NCBI GenBank assembly: GCA_934777435.1
Contig: CAKVNK010000001.1
Location: 186,001 to 250,000, forward strand
Direction of reading: 5' to 3'
DNA from: an uncultured Clostridia bacterium
GTDB taxonomy: Bacteria > Bacillota > Clostridia > Christensenellales > UBA1242
Length of the DNA: 64,000 bases
Part shown: positions 33,749 to 42,179 of the stretch, piece by piece
Position numbering within the stretch: the stretch's first letter is position 1
Layout of the letters: every line of letters starts with the position of its first letter
Made by a program: the position numbers and the translations under genes
Notes under the pieces: generated by a model
Seen by the model: the letters and a program-made list of their open reading frames with translations, nothing else
What the model was told of the DNA's origin: nothing
The model's database searches: none

Positions 33749-34714
33749 TTACAACTTTTGGGTTTGAAGTTTGGTTATGATTACTGTGTTAACAATTTCT
33801 TGTATGGTTGAACCACGGCTTAAATCATTAACTGGCTTTTTAAAATTGAGCATAATTGGACCAACTGCAGTATAGCCTGCCAAACGTGAAGTAAGTTTAT
33901 AAGCAATATTGCCAGCGTTAAGGTCTGGAAAAATCAAAACATTAGCATTGCCACCAACCGCACTTTTAACACCTTTTTGCTTTGCAGTGGACAAATCAAG
34001 TGCACTGTCCCCTTGCATTTCACCGTCAATCATAAATTTGCTGTTTTGTTGTGCAAGTTTTGTGGCCGTTGCAACACGTGTGACCATTTCATTGTTTGCA
34101 CTGCCCTTTGTTGAGTATGAAAGCAATGCAACTTTTGGCTCGATATTAACCACATTTTGCATAAATTCTGCATTTGATATTGCTATCTCTGCAAGGGTTT
34201 CACTATCTGGGTTTTCAATAAGTGAAACATCACCATAAAGCAATGGTTTGCAACCTTCTTTAAGCATAAGCGTACTGCCTGTAACCAACTTTTTGTTTGG
34301 CTTTGTTTTGATAATTTGCAATGCTGGCAAAAGCACATCGGCAGTTGTGTTGCATGCACCCGCCACCACACCGTCTGCAAGATTATTATAAAGCATCATC
34401 ATTGCAAAATATAATGGTTTTTTTACCAAGGCATTTGCTTTTTGTTTTGTTATACCTTTGCTTTGCCTTAATTCAAACAACTGATGTGAAAAATCGGCTT
34501 TGTTGTATGCATCAATATCAATAATTTGGCAAGCAGATGTGTTAAATAATTTATCAAACTGTTCAGGTTTACCAAACACTATAATATTCGCCAATTTTTG
34601 TTTTAAAATTATTTTACAAGCGTCATAAACACTCCTATCTTGGTTTGCTTCTGGCAAAATGATTGTGGCATCAATTTGTTTGGCTTTTTGTTGCATAAGT
34701 TTAAAAATTTTCAT
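33749..34714 (-). CDS. pta: Phosphate acetyltransferase
   Basis: Pta converts acetyl-CoA and phosphate to acetyl-phosphate. The 321-residue protein has the single-domain form: ATIILPEANQDRSVYDACKI near the start, DGVVAGACNTTADVLLPAL, LLSYSTKGSANNEMV and the C-terminal VGPIMLNFKKPVNDLSRG. GGGGAAA precedes the ATG. It lies between the patatin gene and ackA and supplies the substrate for AckA. Confidence 0.95.
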   Translation of the reverse strand: MKIFKLMQQKAKQIDATIILPEANQDRSVYDACKIILKQKLANIIVFGKPEQFDKLFNTSACQIIDIDAYNKADFSHQLFELRQSKGITKQKANALVKKPLYFAMMMLYNNLADGVVAGACNTTADVLLPALQIIKTKPNKKLVTGSTLMLKEGCKPLLYGDVSLIENPDSETLAEIAISNAEFMQNVVNIEPKVALLSYSTKGSANNEMVTRVATATKLAQQNSKFMIDGEMQGDSALDLSTAKQKGVKSAVGGNANVLIFPDLNAGNIAYKLTSRLAGYTAVGPIMLNFKKPVNDLSRGSTIQEIVNTVIITKLQTQKL

Positions 34715-34752
34715 TTGTTTTTCCCCTTTTCAATATGGCAACCTTTTTATTG

Positions 34753-35541
34753 TTAATCTTTTAACAATTCTTTGATTTTATCAATCATAGGTTCAGTTGC
34801 CACAATGCCGTTTGCAACTGATTTATCTGCCTTATCTGCATTAAAGTCTATTTGGCTTATCTCTGGCTGACTGATAACAATGCGAAGATCTGCATATCGC
34901 CTTCTTAAACGCACAATATTTTGTGTTAGTATTGTTGTTGCATTAAGCACATTTTCAAGTGTGTCTAACCTTAAATCTTCAACTTGGTCAGCATATTTAC
35001 CAATACAGTCTACTGACACAATAACAGCGTCTGGCATCATATTGTGTGCAACATTTTCCGGCATATTATTGCAAAGCCCACCATCAACATACAATTCTCC
35101 GTCTATCTCTTGTGCCTTAAATGCGGCAGGGATTGAAATGCTTGCACGTATATTGTTACGCAAAATACCTTTTTTAAAATGTTTTTCTTTACCTGTTTTA
35201 ATGTTTGTTGCAACTGCCACAAAAGGTATTTGGCAATCTTCTTGTTTAAAATCACCTAATTCATCAAGCAAAATTTTATCCACTTTGCGTGAATTAAGTA
35301 AATATCCACGGAACAATGCCCCAGAAAGTGTAAAATTGCCAAGACTGTTAAAGTCATGTGCCATTTCAATTAATTCATCACATTTTTTACCCGAAGCATA
35401 CATACCGCCAACCAACGCACCCATTGAAGTACCAACAATAAGGTCTGGTTTTATGCCATTTTGCTCCAACACTTTTAAAACACCAATGTGAGCATAGCCC
35501 TTTGCTGCACCACCACTTAAAACCAATGCTAATTTTTTCAT
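34753..35541 (-). CDS. Patatin-like phospholipase (YlbK-type)
   Basis: A 262-residue lipid acyl hydrolase. The patatin Ser-Asp dyad is visible: oxyanion loop LSGGAAKGYAHIGVL (about 8-22), nucleophile elbow GTSMG (about 38-42) and DGG (about 153-155). There is no signal peptide, so it is probably cytoplasmic. AAAAGGGG precedes the ATG. It diverges from ylbJ; in Bacillus the ylbJ and ylbK genes are also neighbours, so this is conserved synteny with one gene flipped. Confidence 0.88.
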   Translation of the reverse strand: MKKLALVLSGGAAKGYAHIGVLKVLEQNGIKPDLIVGTSMGALVGGMYASGKKCDELIEMAHDFNSLGNFTLSGALFRGYLLNSRKVDKILLDELGDFKQEDCQIPFVAVATNIKTGKEKHFKKGILRNNIRASISIPAAFKAQEIDGELYVDGGLCNNMPENVAHNMMPDAVIVSVDCIGKYADQVEDLRLDTLENVLNATTILTQNIVRLRRRYADLRIVISQPEISQIDFNADKADKSVANGIVATEPMIDKIKELLKD

Positions 35542-35585
35542 ATTACCCCTTTTGTCTGTTTGTGAATTTTGCCCTATTTTTTGTG

Positions 35586-35614
35586 CTATATTTGTGCTTA
35601 TTTATGAATATATT
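35586..35614 (+). promoter_or_regulatory. Sigma-E-like promoter of ylbJ
   Basis: CTATATTT (35586-35593), 13 nt, AATATATT (35607-35614), then 4 nt and ATG at 35619. This resembles the mother-cell sigma-E elements (ATATTT and CATACAAT type). There is no Shine-Dalgarno sequence. Confidence 0.4.
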
Positions 35615-35618
35615 ATAT

Positions 35619-36647
35619 ATGATAAAAAACCTAAAAGCAAACAAATTTGAAAACAGATTGCAGGCAACAAACAAAGCAAAATTTTTAACCAAAAACAAAG
35701 TTTTGATTGTCCTGTTGCTTATAGTGTGTGCAATTTTTATTTGTAATCCTGCCATATATGCAAAAAGTTGCTTAAATGCAATCAGTGTATGGAGCGTAAA
35801 AGTGCTACCAGTGCTTTTTCCATTTTTTATTTTTACAAAAATTATTGTTGCCTTGACACAACCAAAACAAACCAAGTTGGACAAGGTTTTTTTTAAACTT
35901 TACCACACGCCCGCCACCTGTTCTAGCATATTTTTATTATCACTCATTTCAGGCTACCCTATGGGGGCAAAATTGATTTGCGATATGTTTGAACGTGGCA
36001 TATACACAAGGCAAGACGCAAAACATATGCTTGCATTTTGTTCGGTAAGCGGACCTATGTTTATGATTGGGACTGTTGGTGTTGCTGTGTTTGGCAATAT
36101 AAAATTTGGTGTTGTGATAATGTGTGCAAATGTTTTAGCCTGCCTTATTAATGGGCTTATTTTTAGGGGTAAAAAAAGAGAACAAAAAAAGCCACAGTTA
36201 TTACAAATTAAACAACCCACTAATAATGGCAATATTTTAGGCGACAGCGTGTATGATGCCTTAATTTCAATTTTAATGGTTGGCGCTTTTATAGTGCTGG
36301 CATTTTTGTTTATAGATGTGCTTAAAAACACTGGTGTATTAATTAGGCTTTCTGCTGGAATTGCAAAGGTTACACACATAGATACCAATTTTGTTCAAGC
36401 ATTTCTATCTGGCATTGTGGAAATAACACGTGGTGTTATTGATTTATCTGCTGTTGCATGCCCTATGCAAGTTAAACTTATTTTTGCTTCTGCCTTAATC
36501 GGTTTTGGTGGAATCAGCATTTTTATGCAATCATTATCATTTTTAAGCAAACTCAATATAAAACCTAGTTATGTATTGCTACAAAAAATATCGCAAGGTT
36601 TGTTGGCACTATTATTCGCAGTTCCTCTATGCTTTTTAGTATGCTAA
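35619..36647 (+). CDS. ylbJ: Sporulation integral membrane protein YlbJ-like
   Basis: YlbJ is a polytopic membrane protein needed for spore cortex formation in Bacillus. The 342-residue product has about eight hydrophobic helices with Gate-type segments SLISGYPMGAKLICDMFERG and AFCSVSGPMFMIGTVGV, typical of this family (nucleoside recognition fold). The start chosen is the ATG at 35619; an ATG 15 nt upstream is possible but would lie inside the predicted -10 box. No Shine-Dalgarno sequence. It diverges from the patatin gene (ylbK-type). Confidence 0.85.
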   Translation: MIKNLKANKFENRLQATNKAKFLTKNKVLIVLLLIVCAIFICNPAIYAKSCLNAISVWSVKVLPVLFPFFIFTKIIVALTQPKQTKLDKVFFKLYHTPATCSSIFLLSLISGYPMGAKLICDMFERGIYTRQDAKHMLAFCSVSGPMFMIGTVGVAVFGNIKFGVVIMCANVLACLINGLIFRGKKREQKKPQLLQIKQPTNNGNILGDSVYDALISILMVGAFIVLAFLFIDVLKNTGVLIRLSAGIAKVTHIDTNFVQAFLSGIVEITRGVIDLSAVACPMQVKLIFASALIGFGGISIFMQSLSFLSKLNIKPSYVLLQKISQGLLALLFAVPLCFLVC

Positions 36648-36744
36648 AAAAAACAGACAATCACTTAAAAACACAATAAGAAAAAAGTTTATTTTGTCAA
36701 TAATTCAAACACAGTTTTACAATAAAATTAAATCACACAAATGT

Positions 36745-36773
36745 TTGACATTAGTTTTAATTTTGTTTAAAAT
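36745..36773 (+). promoter_or_regulatory. Promoter giving a leaderless membrane-protein mRNA
   Basis: TTGACA (36745-36750), 17 nt, TAAAAT (36768-36773), then 6 nt and ATG at 36780; the predicted +1 is the A of the start codon. Confidence 0.7.
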
Positions 36774-36779
36774 ATTTGT

Positions 36780-37322
36780 ATGAATAAGAAAAGATTGGAA
36801 TATATGGATAAAGACGTGCCAACACTCAAACATGATTTGCGTTTGCGTATTTTGTTTGCAGTTGTGTTTGCTATGACATTTATTTGGCAATTTATTATGC
36901 TTATCATTGCTTCTGACTCTGCCACCACACTTATGATTGTGGCAAGTTGTGCAACCATGATTTTTAGCATTATGTTCAGTTTCACTTCTACCCTTTATGC
37001 AATTAAAGATTTAAAAATTTTAAACCGCATCAAATTTAGGGGTAAATCAATCAATAATGCAACATTTGTGTTTAATATTGAAAAACGTAGTTTTATGCGT
37101 TTGTATAGCCTTATCACAAGTTTGCTTGCACTCGTTGCCCTTTTGTTATTGGTTGCAACTGTAACCTATTCAATTTTAGAGATTGTTTACTATAACACAA
37201 TTTCGTTCTACCTTCCTATGACTGTTGCATTTGTGGCTTGGTGCTTCAACAGTTCTTACCACATTAAAAATGAACTTTATATTTCTCAAAATGTAAATCA
37301 ATGCAACAGCATTTTCTATTAA
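36780..37322 (+). CDS. Hypothetical four-helix membrane protein
   Basis: A 180-residue protein with four predicted membrane helices (about 24-44, 48-74, 108-134, 140-160) and a basic N-terminus. I do not recognise a family. It has no Shine-Dalgarno sequence; a strong sigma-A-type promoter places transcription start at the ATG, so the mRNA is likely leaderless. A 12-bp bidirectional terminator follows. It is a monocistronic plus-strand gene between ylbJ and the DUF4364 gene. Confidence 0.65.
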   Translation: MNKKRLEYMDKDVPTLKHDLRLRILFAVVFAMTFIWQFIMLIIASDSATTLMIVASCATMIFSIMFSFTSTLYAIKDLKILNRIKFRGKSINNATFVFNIEKRSFMRLYSLITSLLALVALLLLVATVTYSILEIVYYNTISFYLPMTVAFVAWCFNSSYHIKNELYISQNVNQCNSIFY

Positions 37323-37390
37323 AAATAAGCAAAACTTTTTCCCTACTCACTTGCAACACATGTTTAAAAATATAGTTTGTTAACGCAACA

Positions 37391-37418
37391 AAAAACAACC
37401 TAGTTTTAGGTTGTTTTT
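37391..37418. terminator. Bidirectional terminator
   Basis: Perfect 12-bp stem AAAAACAACCTA/TAGGTTGTTTTT (37391-37402 with 37407-37418) with loop GTTT. It lies between convergent genes and can end both the plus-strand membrane-protein gene and the minus-strand DUF4364 gene. Confidence 0.9.
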
Positions 37419-37513
37419 TACAATTTAATGATTAACAAAACAATAAATATTAAAAACCATTTTTAGTATTTATCTGTGTTTCACTGTTTTAAGGCTAAAA
37501 TACATTTAACATA

Positions 37514-38050
37514 TTAATTATCAATTATTTTGCTGTAAACATATTCATACACATTGGCGGCCAACTCTCTCCACCTTTTGCAGGCTGTGGTTGCATTATG
37601 ACGTGTGTCTGATTTGATTGAAAGTGAAAATATTGATTCAGTTGTCAATGGTTCAAGAATTTTAAGGTCCACAGTATAACTGCCGTCTTCATTTTTATAA
37701 CACTTTGCTATATACTCTTGATTACGTTTGAATTGAAGTTTGTTTTCGTCTGCAAATTTGTCAATTTGTGCACGCAAACTTGCCGGTATACGTGTGTAGA
37801 ATTGTGCCAAACACTCACGCCCTGCAACCGTGATATTATAACGGCTTTCATCATTTTCTGTGTTTGGTTTATAAACAAATTTGCTGGTGATAAGTTGAAC
37901 AAGCAAATCTTTACAATCCATCCAATTAACCCAGTTGTTTTGGCTTGAACAAATTTCCAAAATAGAATTTTCGGTAAGTGGAATTTCCATCTTATCTAAA
38001 ACGTAAAGCAATATTAATTTGTTGACAGTATTGTCCGGTACAAAATCCAT
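37514..38050 (-). CDS. DUF4364 family protein (winged-helix-like)
   Basis: A 178-residue protein of the clostridial DUF4364 family, which looks like a winged-helix regulator fused to a small C-terminal domain. The N-terminus DNTVNKLILLYVLDKMEIPL (about 6-25), then EICSSQNNWVNWMDCKDLLV and YNITVAGRECLAQF, fits the family pattern of a DNA-binding domain. AAGGAT precedes the ATG. Targets are unknown. Confidence 0.8.
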   Translation of the reverse strand: MDFVPDNTVNKLILLYVLDKMEIPLTENSILEICSSQNNWVNWMDCKDLLVQLITSKFVYKPNTENDESRYNITVAGRECLAQFYTRIPASLRAQIDKFADENKLQFKRNQEYIAKCYKNEDGSYTVDLKILEPLTTESIFSLSIKSDTRHNATTACKRWRELAANVYEYVYSKIIDN

Positions 38051-38217
38051 AATTAATCCTTAAAAAAATAAATTCAAGCCTATGCTTTTAACTATTCTTG
38101 CACAAAATAAGTTTATACACAAAATGTGGTCAAAAAAGTTTTAAAAGCGAACTTTTCCGTGTTTATTATACAATATTCACCAATAAAAGACAACTTTTTA
38201 AAACCATAATTATTTTG

Positions 38218-38247
38218 TTGCTTTAGATTAATTTACCGTGGTATACT
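38218..38247 (+). promoter_or_regulatory. Promoter of the 38.3-kb hypothetical gene
   Basis: TTGCTT (38218-38223), 18 nt, TATACT (38242-38247) with an extended TGG element. Predicted +1 near 38254, giving a 9-nt leader that still contains GAGG before the ATG at 38263. Confidence 0.55.
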
Positions 38248-38262
38248 ATTATTGAGGTTTGT

Positions 38263-38970
38263 ATGAACGAAAATGTGTATGAATTGTCTGCATTTAACAC
38301 TGCTTGCGATGAATTTGTTGCAGGCAAATATATTTTGGCGGATATTAAAATTGCATCTATTTTAAAACTTATTGATGCAGACGAAAAGGTAAAAAACATT
38401 GTTGCTTCCACTTTAAACAAATTTGATTTTGTTGAATATTTTAAGCAAAATGTTGTTGAAAACAGTGATGAAACCTTCACCCTTATAATTCCCACAGATG
38501 AAAAGGAAATTATTGCATTTGTTTATAGTTTGCTTTATCGTTTCAACAATAAGGAAATTGATTTCTATACCTTTTTAAACAAATTTTATAAAACTGACGA
38601 TGCCTTAGGGCAAGAATTCAAAAAGTTTGCTGAAAGCATTATTTTACCATTTAAAACTGCACTTAATTCTCTTTACTCTAAACGTCACATTATTGTTAAT
38701 GCAAATGATTACCAAACAAACTATTACAACAAAATTATGTCTACCATACGCTTAATTGTTGGAAATATTGATAACTATAAGTTGAAAATGAACGAAAAAG
38801 AAGAATTTACAATGCTTTTAAATTCATTATACCTTGCCAGTGAACAAAACGATAAAAAATTGGTATTTTCTCTTATGATTGCGTTGGACTACTTCTCTCG
38901 TTATAACAAACGTGTTAGAAATGCTTATCTATCATTAGAAGAGTGCTTCACAAAAGACACAAACACATAA
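38263..38970 (+). CDS. Hypothetical protein, unknown
   Basis: A 235-residue soluble protein, predicted mostly helical, acidic at the N-terminus. No signal peptide, membrane helix or recognisable motif; I do not recognise the family. GAGG lies 5 nt before the ATG. It has its own promoter and a strong bidirectional terminator, so it is monocistronic and is flanked by minus-strand genes on both sides. Codon use resembles the neighbours, so recent transfer is not indicated. Confidence 0.65.
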   Translation: MNENVYELSAFNTACDEFVAGKYILADIKIASILKLIDADEKVKNIVASTLNKFDFVEYFKQNVVENSDETFTLIIPTDEKEIIAFVYSLLYRFNNKEIDFYTFLNKFYKTDDALGQEFKKFAESIILPFKTALNSLYSKRHIIVNANDYQTNYYNKIMSTIRLIVGNIDNYKLKMNEKEEFTMLLNSLYLASEQNDKKLVFSLMIALDYFSRYNKRVRNAYLSLEECFTKDTNT

Positions 38971-39003
38971 GGTGTTTCTGAAATAATAAAATGTTTATCA
39001 AAT

Positions 39004-39032
39004 AAAAAATGGCTTAATTTGAGCCATTTTTT
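39004..39032. terminator. Bidirectional terminator
   Basis: Stem AAAAAATGGCT/AGCCATTTTTT (39004-39014 with 39022-39032), 7-nt loop. It lies between the convergent hypothetical gene and the ABC permease gene. Confidence 0.88.
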
Positions 39033-39073
39033 CTTTCTGCTTTAAATGCATTGTGAGTTTATTTTAGTTTTTT

Positions 39074-40663
39074 TTAATTGATTTTTTGATACATTTTGTT
39101 GCCGATTGTGCCAATCAAAATATAAACCACAGCCATAGCAATCAACACTGGAATTGCAGATAGACCTATAAACAATGTTATGTTGACGTTTGGTAACTGT
39201 TGTAACAAAACAAAGAAAAGCACCATAGGTACAACACAAAGCAATATATCTATAAACATTGTAATAAGCAAACTTAACCCCTGTTTAGATGCTTGTGCTT
39301 CGTTTGTCCAATTCAGTTTTGGAAAACGCAAATTCATTATAAACCCTAGCCCTGAACACATAAACAGATAAACAAGACTGAAAGCAATAATTAACACACT
39401 TGTACAAACCCCTGGTTTAATCAGCAAGCAAAAGCCTATTTCACCAATCAGCAAGCAAGGTAAATTTAAAAGAATATTGAACATAATTTTGCTGGTTGCA
39501 AGTTGACTGAATTTGACTGGCATAGTTTTTAGGCTTAAAAATCTTGTGCCTTCCATTGAAATTGAAACTGATGTTGTTGGTGCAATGCCTATGCATAGTG
39601 GAATTGTAAACACTTCCAGTGCCACAAAAATTTGTGTAACAACTGGCTCGTAAGGTATGGTTTTAAATATACCATACATCATAAATGACAACACTATTGA
39701 CAGCAACGACCCCATAATGCCGTTCATAAGATAAGTAGGGCTCATAACAAAACCACGGGCTTCTCTGCTAAGCAATGTGCTTATAACCGATTTCTGCTTG
39801 TATGTTAAAGGTTTTTGCTTTGCAGGCTTTTTGCTTAAAGTTACAAGCAAATTTTTGTTTATACGGCTATACCCCAACATTATTATGCCTATGGTTGCCA
39901 ACATATATAAAATGCAGACGCCAACAAAAGCAAGAAATGCCAAAATTGAATTTTTGCTCATTGCAACAAGCAAAAAGTGAATATACGGAAACACAATTTT
40001 AAACCACAAAGGTGTTTCGACTGAAAGCATAGCCGTCATTGTTTCACTGTTTGCAAAATACACCACAACAACAATACCTATTGCAAAAATCACACTTAAA
40101 ATGCTGCGCATAAGCATTTTATTTTTAACTTTTGATGATATTGCATTGATTACCCATGCAAACACACTACACAAAAGTTGGCTAAATGCAGGGGCTAAAA
40201 ACAAAGCAAGCAAAGCAAATATTACATTTGCAACTGTAATTTTACAAAAGATAAAATACACAACAAATGTTGGCAACAAAATCATTGCTGAATATATTGT
40301 TGTGATGATATATGAACTTAAAATTTTGGAAATAACGATTTCACTTTGCTTTAATGGCAGACTTGAAAGCATTTCAAAATCTTTTGTTTTGTAAAAATAG
40401 CCTTGCGTGTCAGTTATGGTTAACATAAGCACCATAAAGGCACTAAAAACGCCACCTATCAGCAAAATATTTTTGGCAAAGCCAAAAGCGTTCATACTAT
40501 CCGCCATTATGTAAAGGTTATAGCCCATACTTCCGGCAGCCAACAAAAACAGAAAACTCATTATCAATGCGGTTGAACTGAACTTTTTTTTGCCTTTAAT
40601 GTTAAATGTTCGGCTTAAAGTTTCCTTGATATAAATTTTGGTTAAATTAATCGTGTTTGTCAT
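39074..40663 (-). CDS. ABC transporter permease
   Basis: A 529-residue polytopic membrane protein with about 12 hydrophobic helices, in the ABC-2-like exporter style (large permease paired with a single ATPase). The segment KDFEMLSSLPLKQSEIVISK after the second helix is common to such clostridial and bacillar permeases. The substrate is not predictable. The start is the ATG at 40663 with GGAG upstream; it overlaps the ATPase gene by 17 nt. It is the last gene of an AbrB-ATPase-permease operon. Confidence 0.85.
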   Translation of the reverse strand: MTNTINLTKIYIKETLSRTFNIKGKKKFSSTALIMSFLFLLAAGSMGYNLYIMADSMNAFGFAKNILLIGGVFSAFMVLMLTITDTQGYFYKTKDFEMLSSLPLKQSEIVISKILSSYIITTIYSAMILLPTFVVYFIFCKITVANVIFALLALFLAPAFSQLLCSVFAWVINAISSKVKNKMLMRSILSVIFAIGIVVVVYFANSETMTAMLSVETPLWFKIVFPYIHFLLVAMSKNSILAFLAFVGVCILYMLATIGIIMLGYSRINKNLLVTLSKKPAKQKPLTYKQKSVISTLLSREARGFVMSPTYLMNGIMGSLLSIVLSFMMYGIFKTIPYEPVVTQIFVALEVFTIPLCIGIAPTTSVSISMEGTRFLSLKTMPVKFSQLATSKIMFNILLNLPCLLIGEIGFCLLIKPGVCTSVLIIAFSLVYLFMCSGLGFIMNLRFPKLNWTNEAQASKQGLSLLITMFIDILLCVVPMVLFFVLLQQLPNVNITLFIGLSAIPVLIAMAVVYILIGTIGNKMYQKIN

Positions 40664-41363
40664 TTTCCAACTCCAAGAACACATTTTCAAGGCTTTGCAT
40701 ACCTTTTACTTCTTCCATTTTGCCAAATACTACCAGTTTGCCTTGCTTTATAATTGCAACTTGGTCACAAATTTTTTCAGCCACATCAAGCACGTGTGTA
40801 GAATAGAAAATTGTTGCCCCATTTTTTGCCATTTCTTTCATAATCAACTTCATTTCGTGGCTACTGATAGGGTCAAGACCAACAAATGGCTCGTCCAACA
40901 ACAAAAGATGTGGACTATGTATCAATGCTGAAACAAGTGCAAGTTTTTGCTTCATACCATGGCTGTATGTAGAAATTTGATTTTGCAAAGCGTCAAAAAT
41001 GCCAATGCGTTTTGCATAGGTTTCAATTTTGGCTTTACGTTCTTCAGTGGATAATTTAAAAATGTTGGCAATAAAATTTAGATATTCAATGCCAGTTAAA
41101 TAGTCATAAAGGTCAGGATTATCTGGCAAATATGCCAAAATTTGTTTTGCTTCTAACGGACTTTGTTTAACATCAATGCCGTCAATTTTAATTTCACCCT
41201 GCTCAAAATTTAAAATGCCAGCAATAGCCTTTAATGTTGTGGTTTTACCTGCCCCATTGTGCCCAATAAACGCACAAATTTGACCGGTTTGCACAGTCAA
41301 TGTTAAATCGTCTACAGCAACTTTTTCACCATACTTTTTGGTTAAATTTTTAATCTCTAACAT
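40647..41363 (-). CDS. ABC transporter ATP-binding protein
   Basis: A 238-residue ABC ATPase. Walker A GHNGAGKTTT (about 34-43), signature YSHGMKQKLALVSAL (about 133-147; S-H-G-M in place of S-G-G-Q), Walker B LLLLDEPFVGLD and switch histidine in STHVLD are all present. Such YSHGM signatures are frequent in CcmA/EcsA-type exporters. It powers the permease that overlaps its 3-prime end. Start directly follows the AbrB-type gene. Confidence 0.95.
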   Translation of the reverse strand: MLEIKNLTKKYGEKVAVDDLTLTVQTGQICAFIGHNGAGKTTTLKAIAGILNFEQGEIKIDGIDVKQSPLEAKQILAYLPDNPDLYDYLTGIEYLNFIANIFKLSTEERKAKIETYAKRIGIFDALQNQISTYSHGMKQKLALVSALIHSPHLLLLDEPFVGLDPISSHEMKLIMKEMAKNGATIFYSTHVLDVAEKICDQVAIIKQGKLVVFGKMEEVKGMQSLENVFLELENDKHD

Positions 41364-41585
41364 CTATTCCCCCTTGTTTGCCTTGAAAATTGCTTCGGCA
41401 AATTTTAAATAATCATCATATTTTGCAATAGCAATACCTTTTGCTTTGTCACCCAGCAACAGCAAAGTGTCGCCTTCCTTTATATCAAACTCATCACGTG
41501 CTTGTTTTGGAATAACAATTTGCCCCTTTTCACTCACTTTAACTGTCCATAAAAACTTATCTTGTTCTGTTTTCTTACTTGCCAT
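41364..41585 (-). CDS. AbrB/SpoVT-type DNA-binding protein
   Basis: A 73-residue SpoVT-AbrB swapped-hairpin protein: VKVSEKGQIVIPKQARDEFD (about 15-34) then IKEGDTLLLLGDKAKGIAIA. Such proteins bind DNA as dimers. Being first in an operon with an ABC ATPase and permease, it probably controls that operon. The start is the ATG at 41585 with AAGGAG upstream. This three-gene arrangement is frequent in Clostridia. Confidence 0.9.
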   Translation of the reverse strand: MASKKTEQDKFLWTVKVSEKGQIVIPKQARDEFDIKEGDTLLLLGDKAKGIAIAKYDDYLKFAEAIFKANKGE

Positions 41586-41736
41586 ATTTTCTCCTTTACG
41601 TGTTTTTATCATTTATAACAATATAACAACCACATCTATAAATATGTTACACAAACACTCTACTGCATTATTCCTAACAAAGTCAAGCAAATTAAACAAA
41701 AGTAAACTTTTTCTTACTTTTCCAACTACCAACCAA

Positions 41737-41770
41737 CAAAAAAACACAAGCAGCTAAAACTTGTGTTTTT
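41737..41770 (-). terminator. Terminator of the tRNA pair
   Basis: Stem AAAAACACAAG/CTTGTGTTTTT (41740-41750 with 41760-41770), 9-nt loop, then a T-run on the minus strand, just past tRNA-Leu. Confidence 0.85.
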
Positions 41771-41773
41771 GAG

Positions 41774-41859
41774 TGGTCCCGAAGGTCGGGGTCGAACCGA
41801 CATGATATTGCTATCGCAAGATTTTGAGTCTTGTGCGTCTGCCATTTCGCCACTTCGGG
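41774..41859 (-). tRNA. tRNA-Leu(CAA)
   Basis: Minus strand 86 nt. Acceptor CCCGAAG pairs with CTTCGGG, discriminator A, encoded CCA. Anticodon stem CAAGA/TCTTG encloses the loop CTCAAAA with anticodon CAA. A long variable arm (GATA/TATC stem) marks it as a class II leucine tRNA. TTCGA is present in the T loop. Confidence 0.96.
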
Positions 41860-41864
41860 ATAGT

Positions 41865-41939
41865 TGGAGGCACCAACCAGATTTGAACTGGTGAGTGAAG
41901 GTTTTGCAGACCTTTGCCTTACCACTTGGCGATGGTGCC
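41865..41939 (-). tRNA. tRNA-Cys(GCA)
   Basis: Minus strand 75 nt. Acceptor GGCACCA/TGGTGCC, discriminator T (typical of tRNA-Cys), encoded CCA. Anticodon stem AAGGT/ACCTT with loop CTGCAAA gives GCA. T loop TTCAAAT. Only 5 nt separate it from tRNA-Leu, so both come from one transcript. Confidence 0.96.
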
Positions 41940-41961
41940 ATATTGAGTCTAAAACTCTATT

Positions 41962-41990
41962 AGTATATATGAAAAAAAATAAAAAATCAA
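41962..41990 (-). promoter_or_regulatory. Promoter of the tRNA operon
   Basis: Minus strand TTGATT (41985-41990), 17 nt, TATACT (41962-41967), about 25 nt before tRNA-Cys. Confidence 0.65.
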
Positions 41991-42066
41991 CCCATTTTGC
42001 AAATATTTCAGAAATTCACTAAATTTTATTTTAATAAAATGTTAAATATACTTAAAATAATCAACA

Positions 42067-42095
42067 AAAAAATCTCCCAGATTGAGAGATTTTTT
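42067..42095 (-). terminator. Terminator downstream of the lipoprotein gene
   Basis: Stem AAAAAATCTC-type with GAGATTTTTT and a 9-nt loop, U-tract on both strands. A second hairpin CAATTACC/GGTAATTG (42170-42177 with 42186-42193) has the lipoprotein stop codon in its loop. Confidence 0.75.
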
Positions 42096-42179
42096 ATTGT
42101 TAAATTTTATTTATATAATTAAGTTTTGATTGTTTATTTAGCACTTATAATTGCTTATAATTACAACATCAATTACCTA

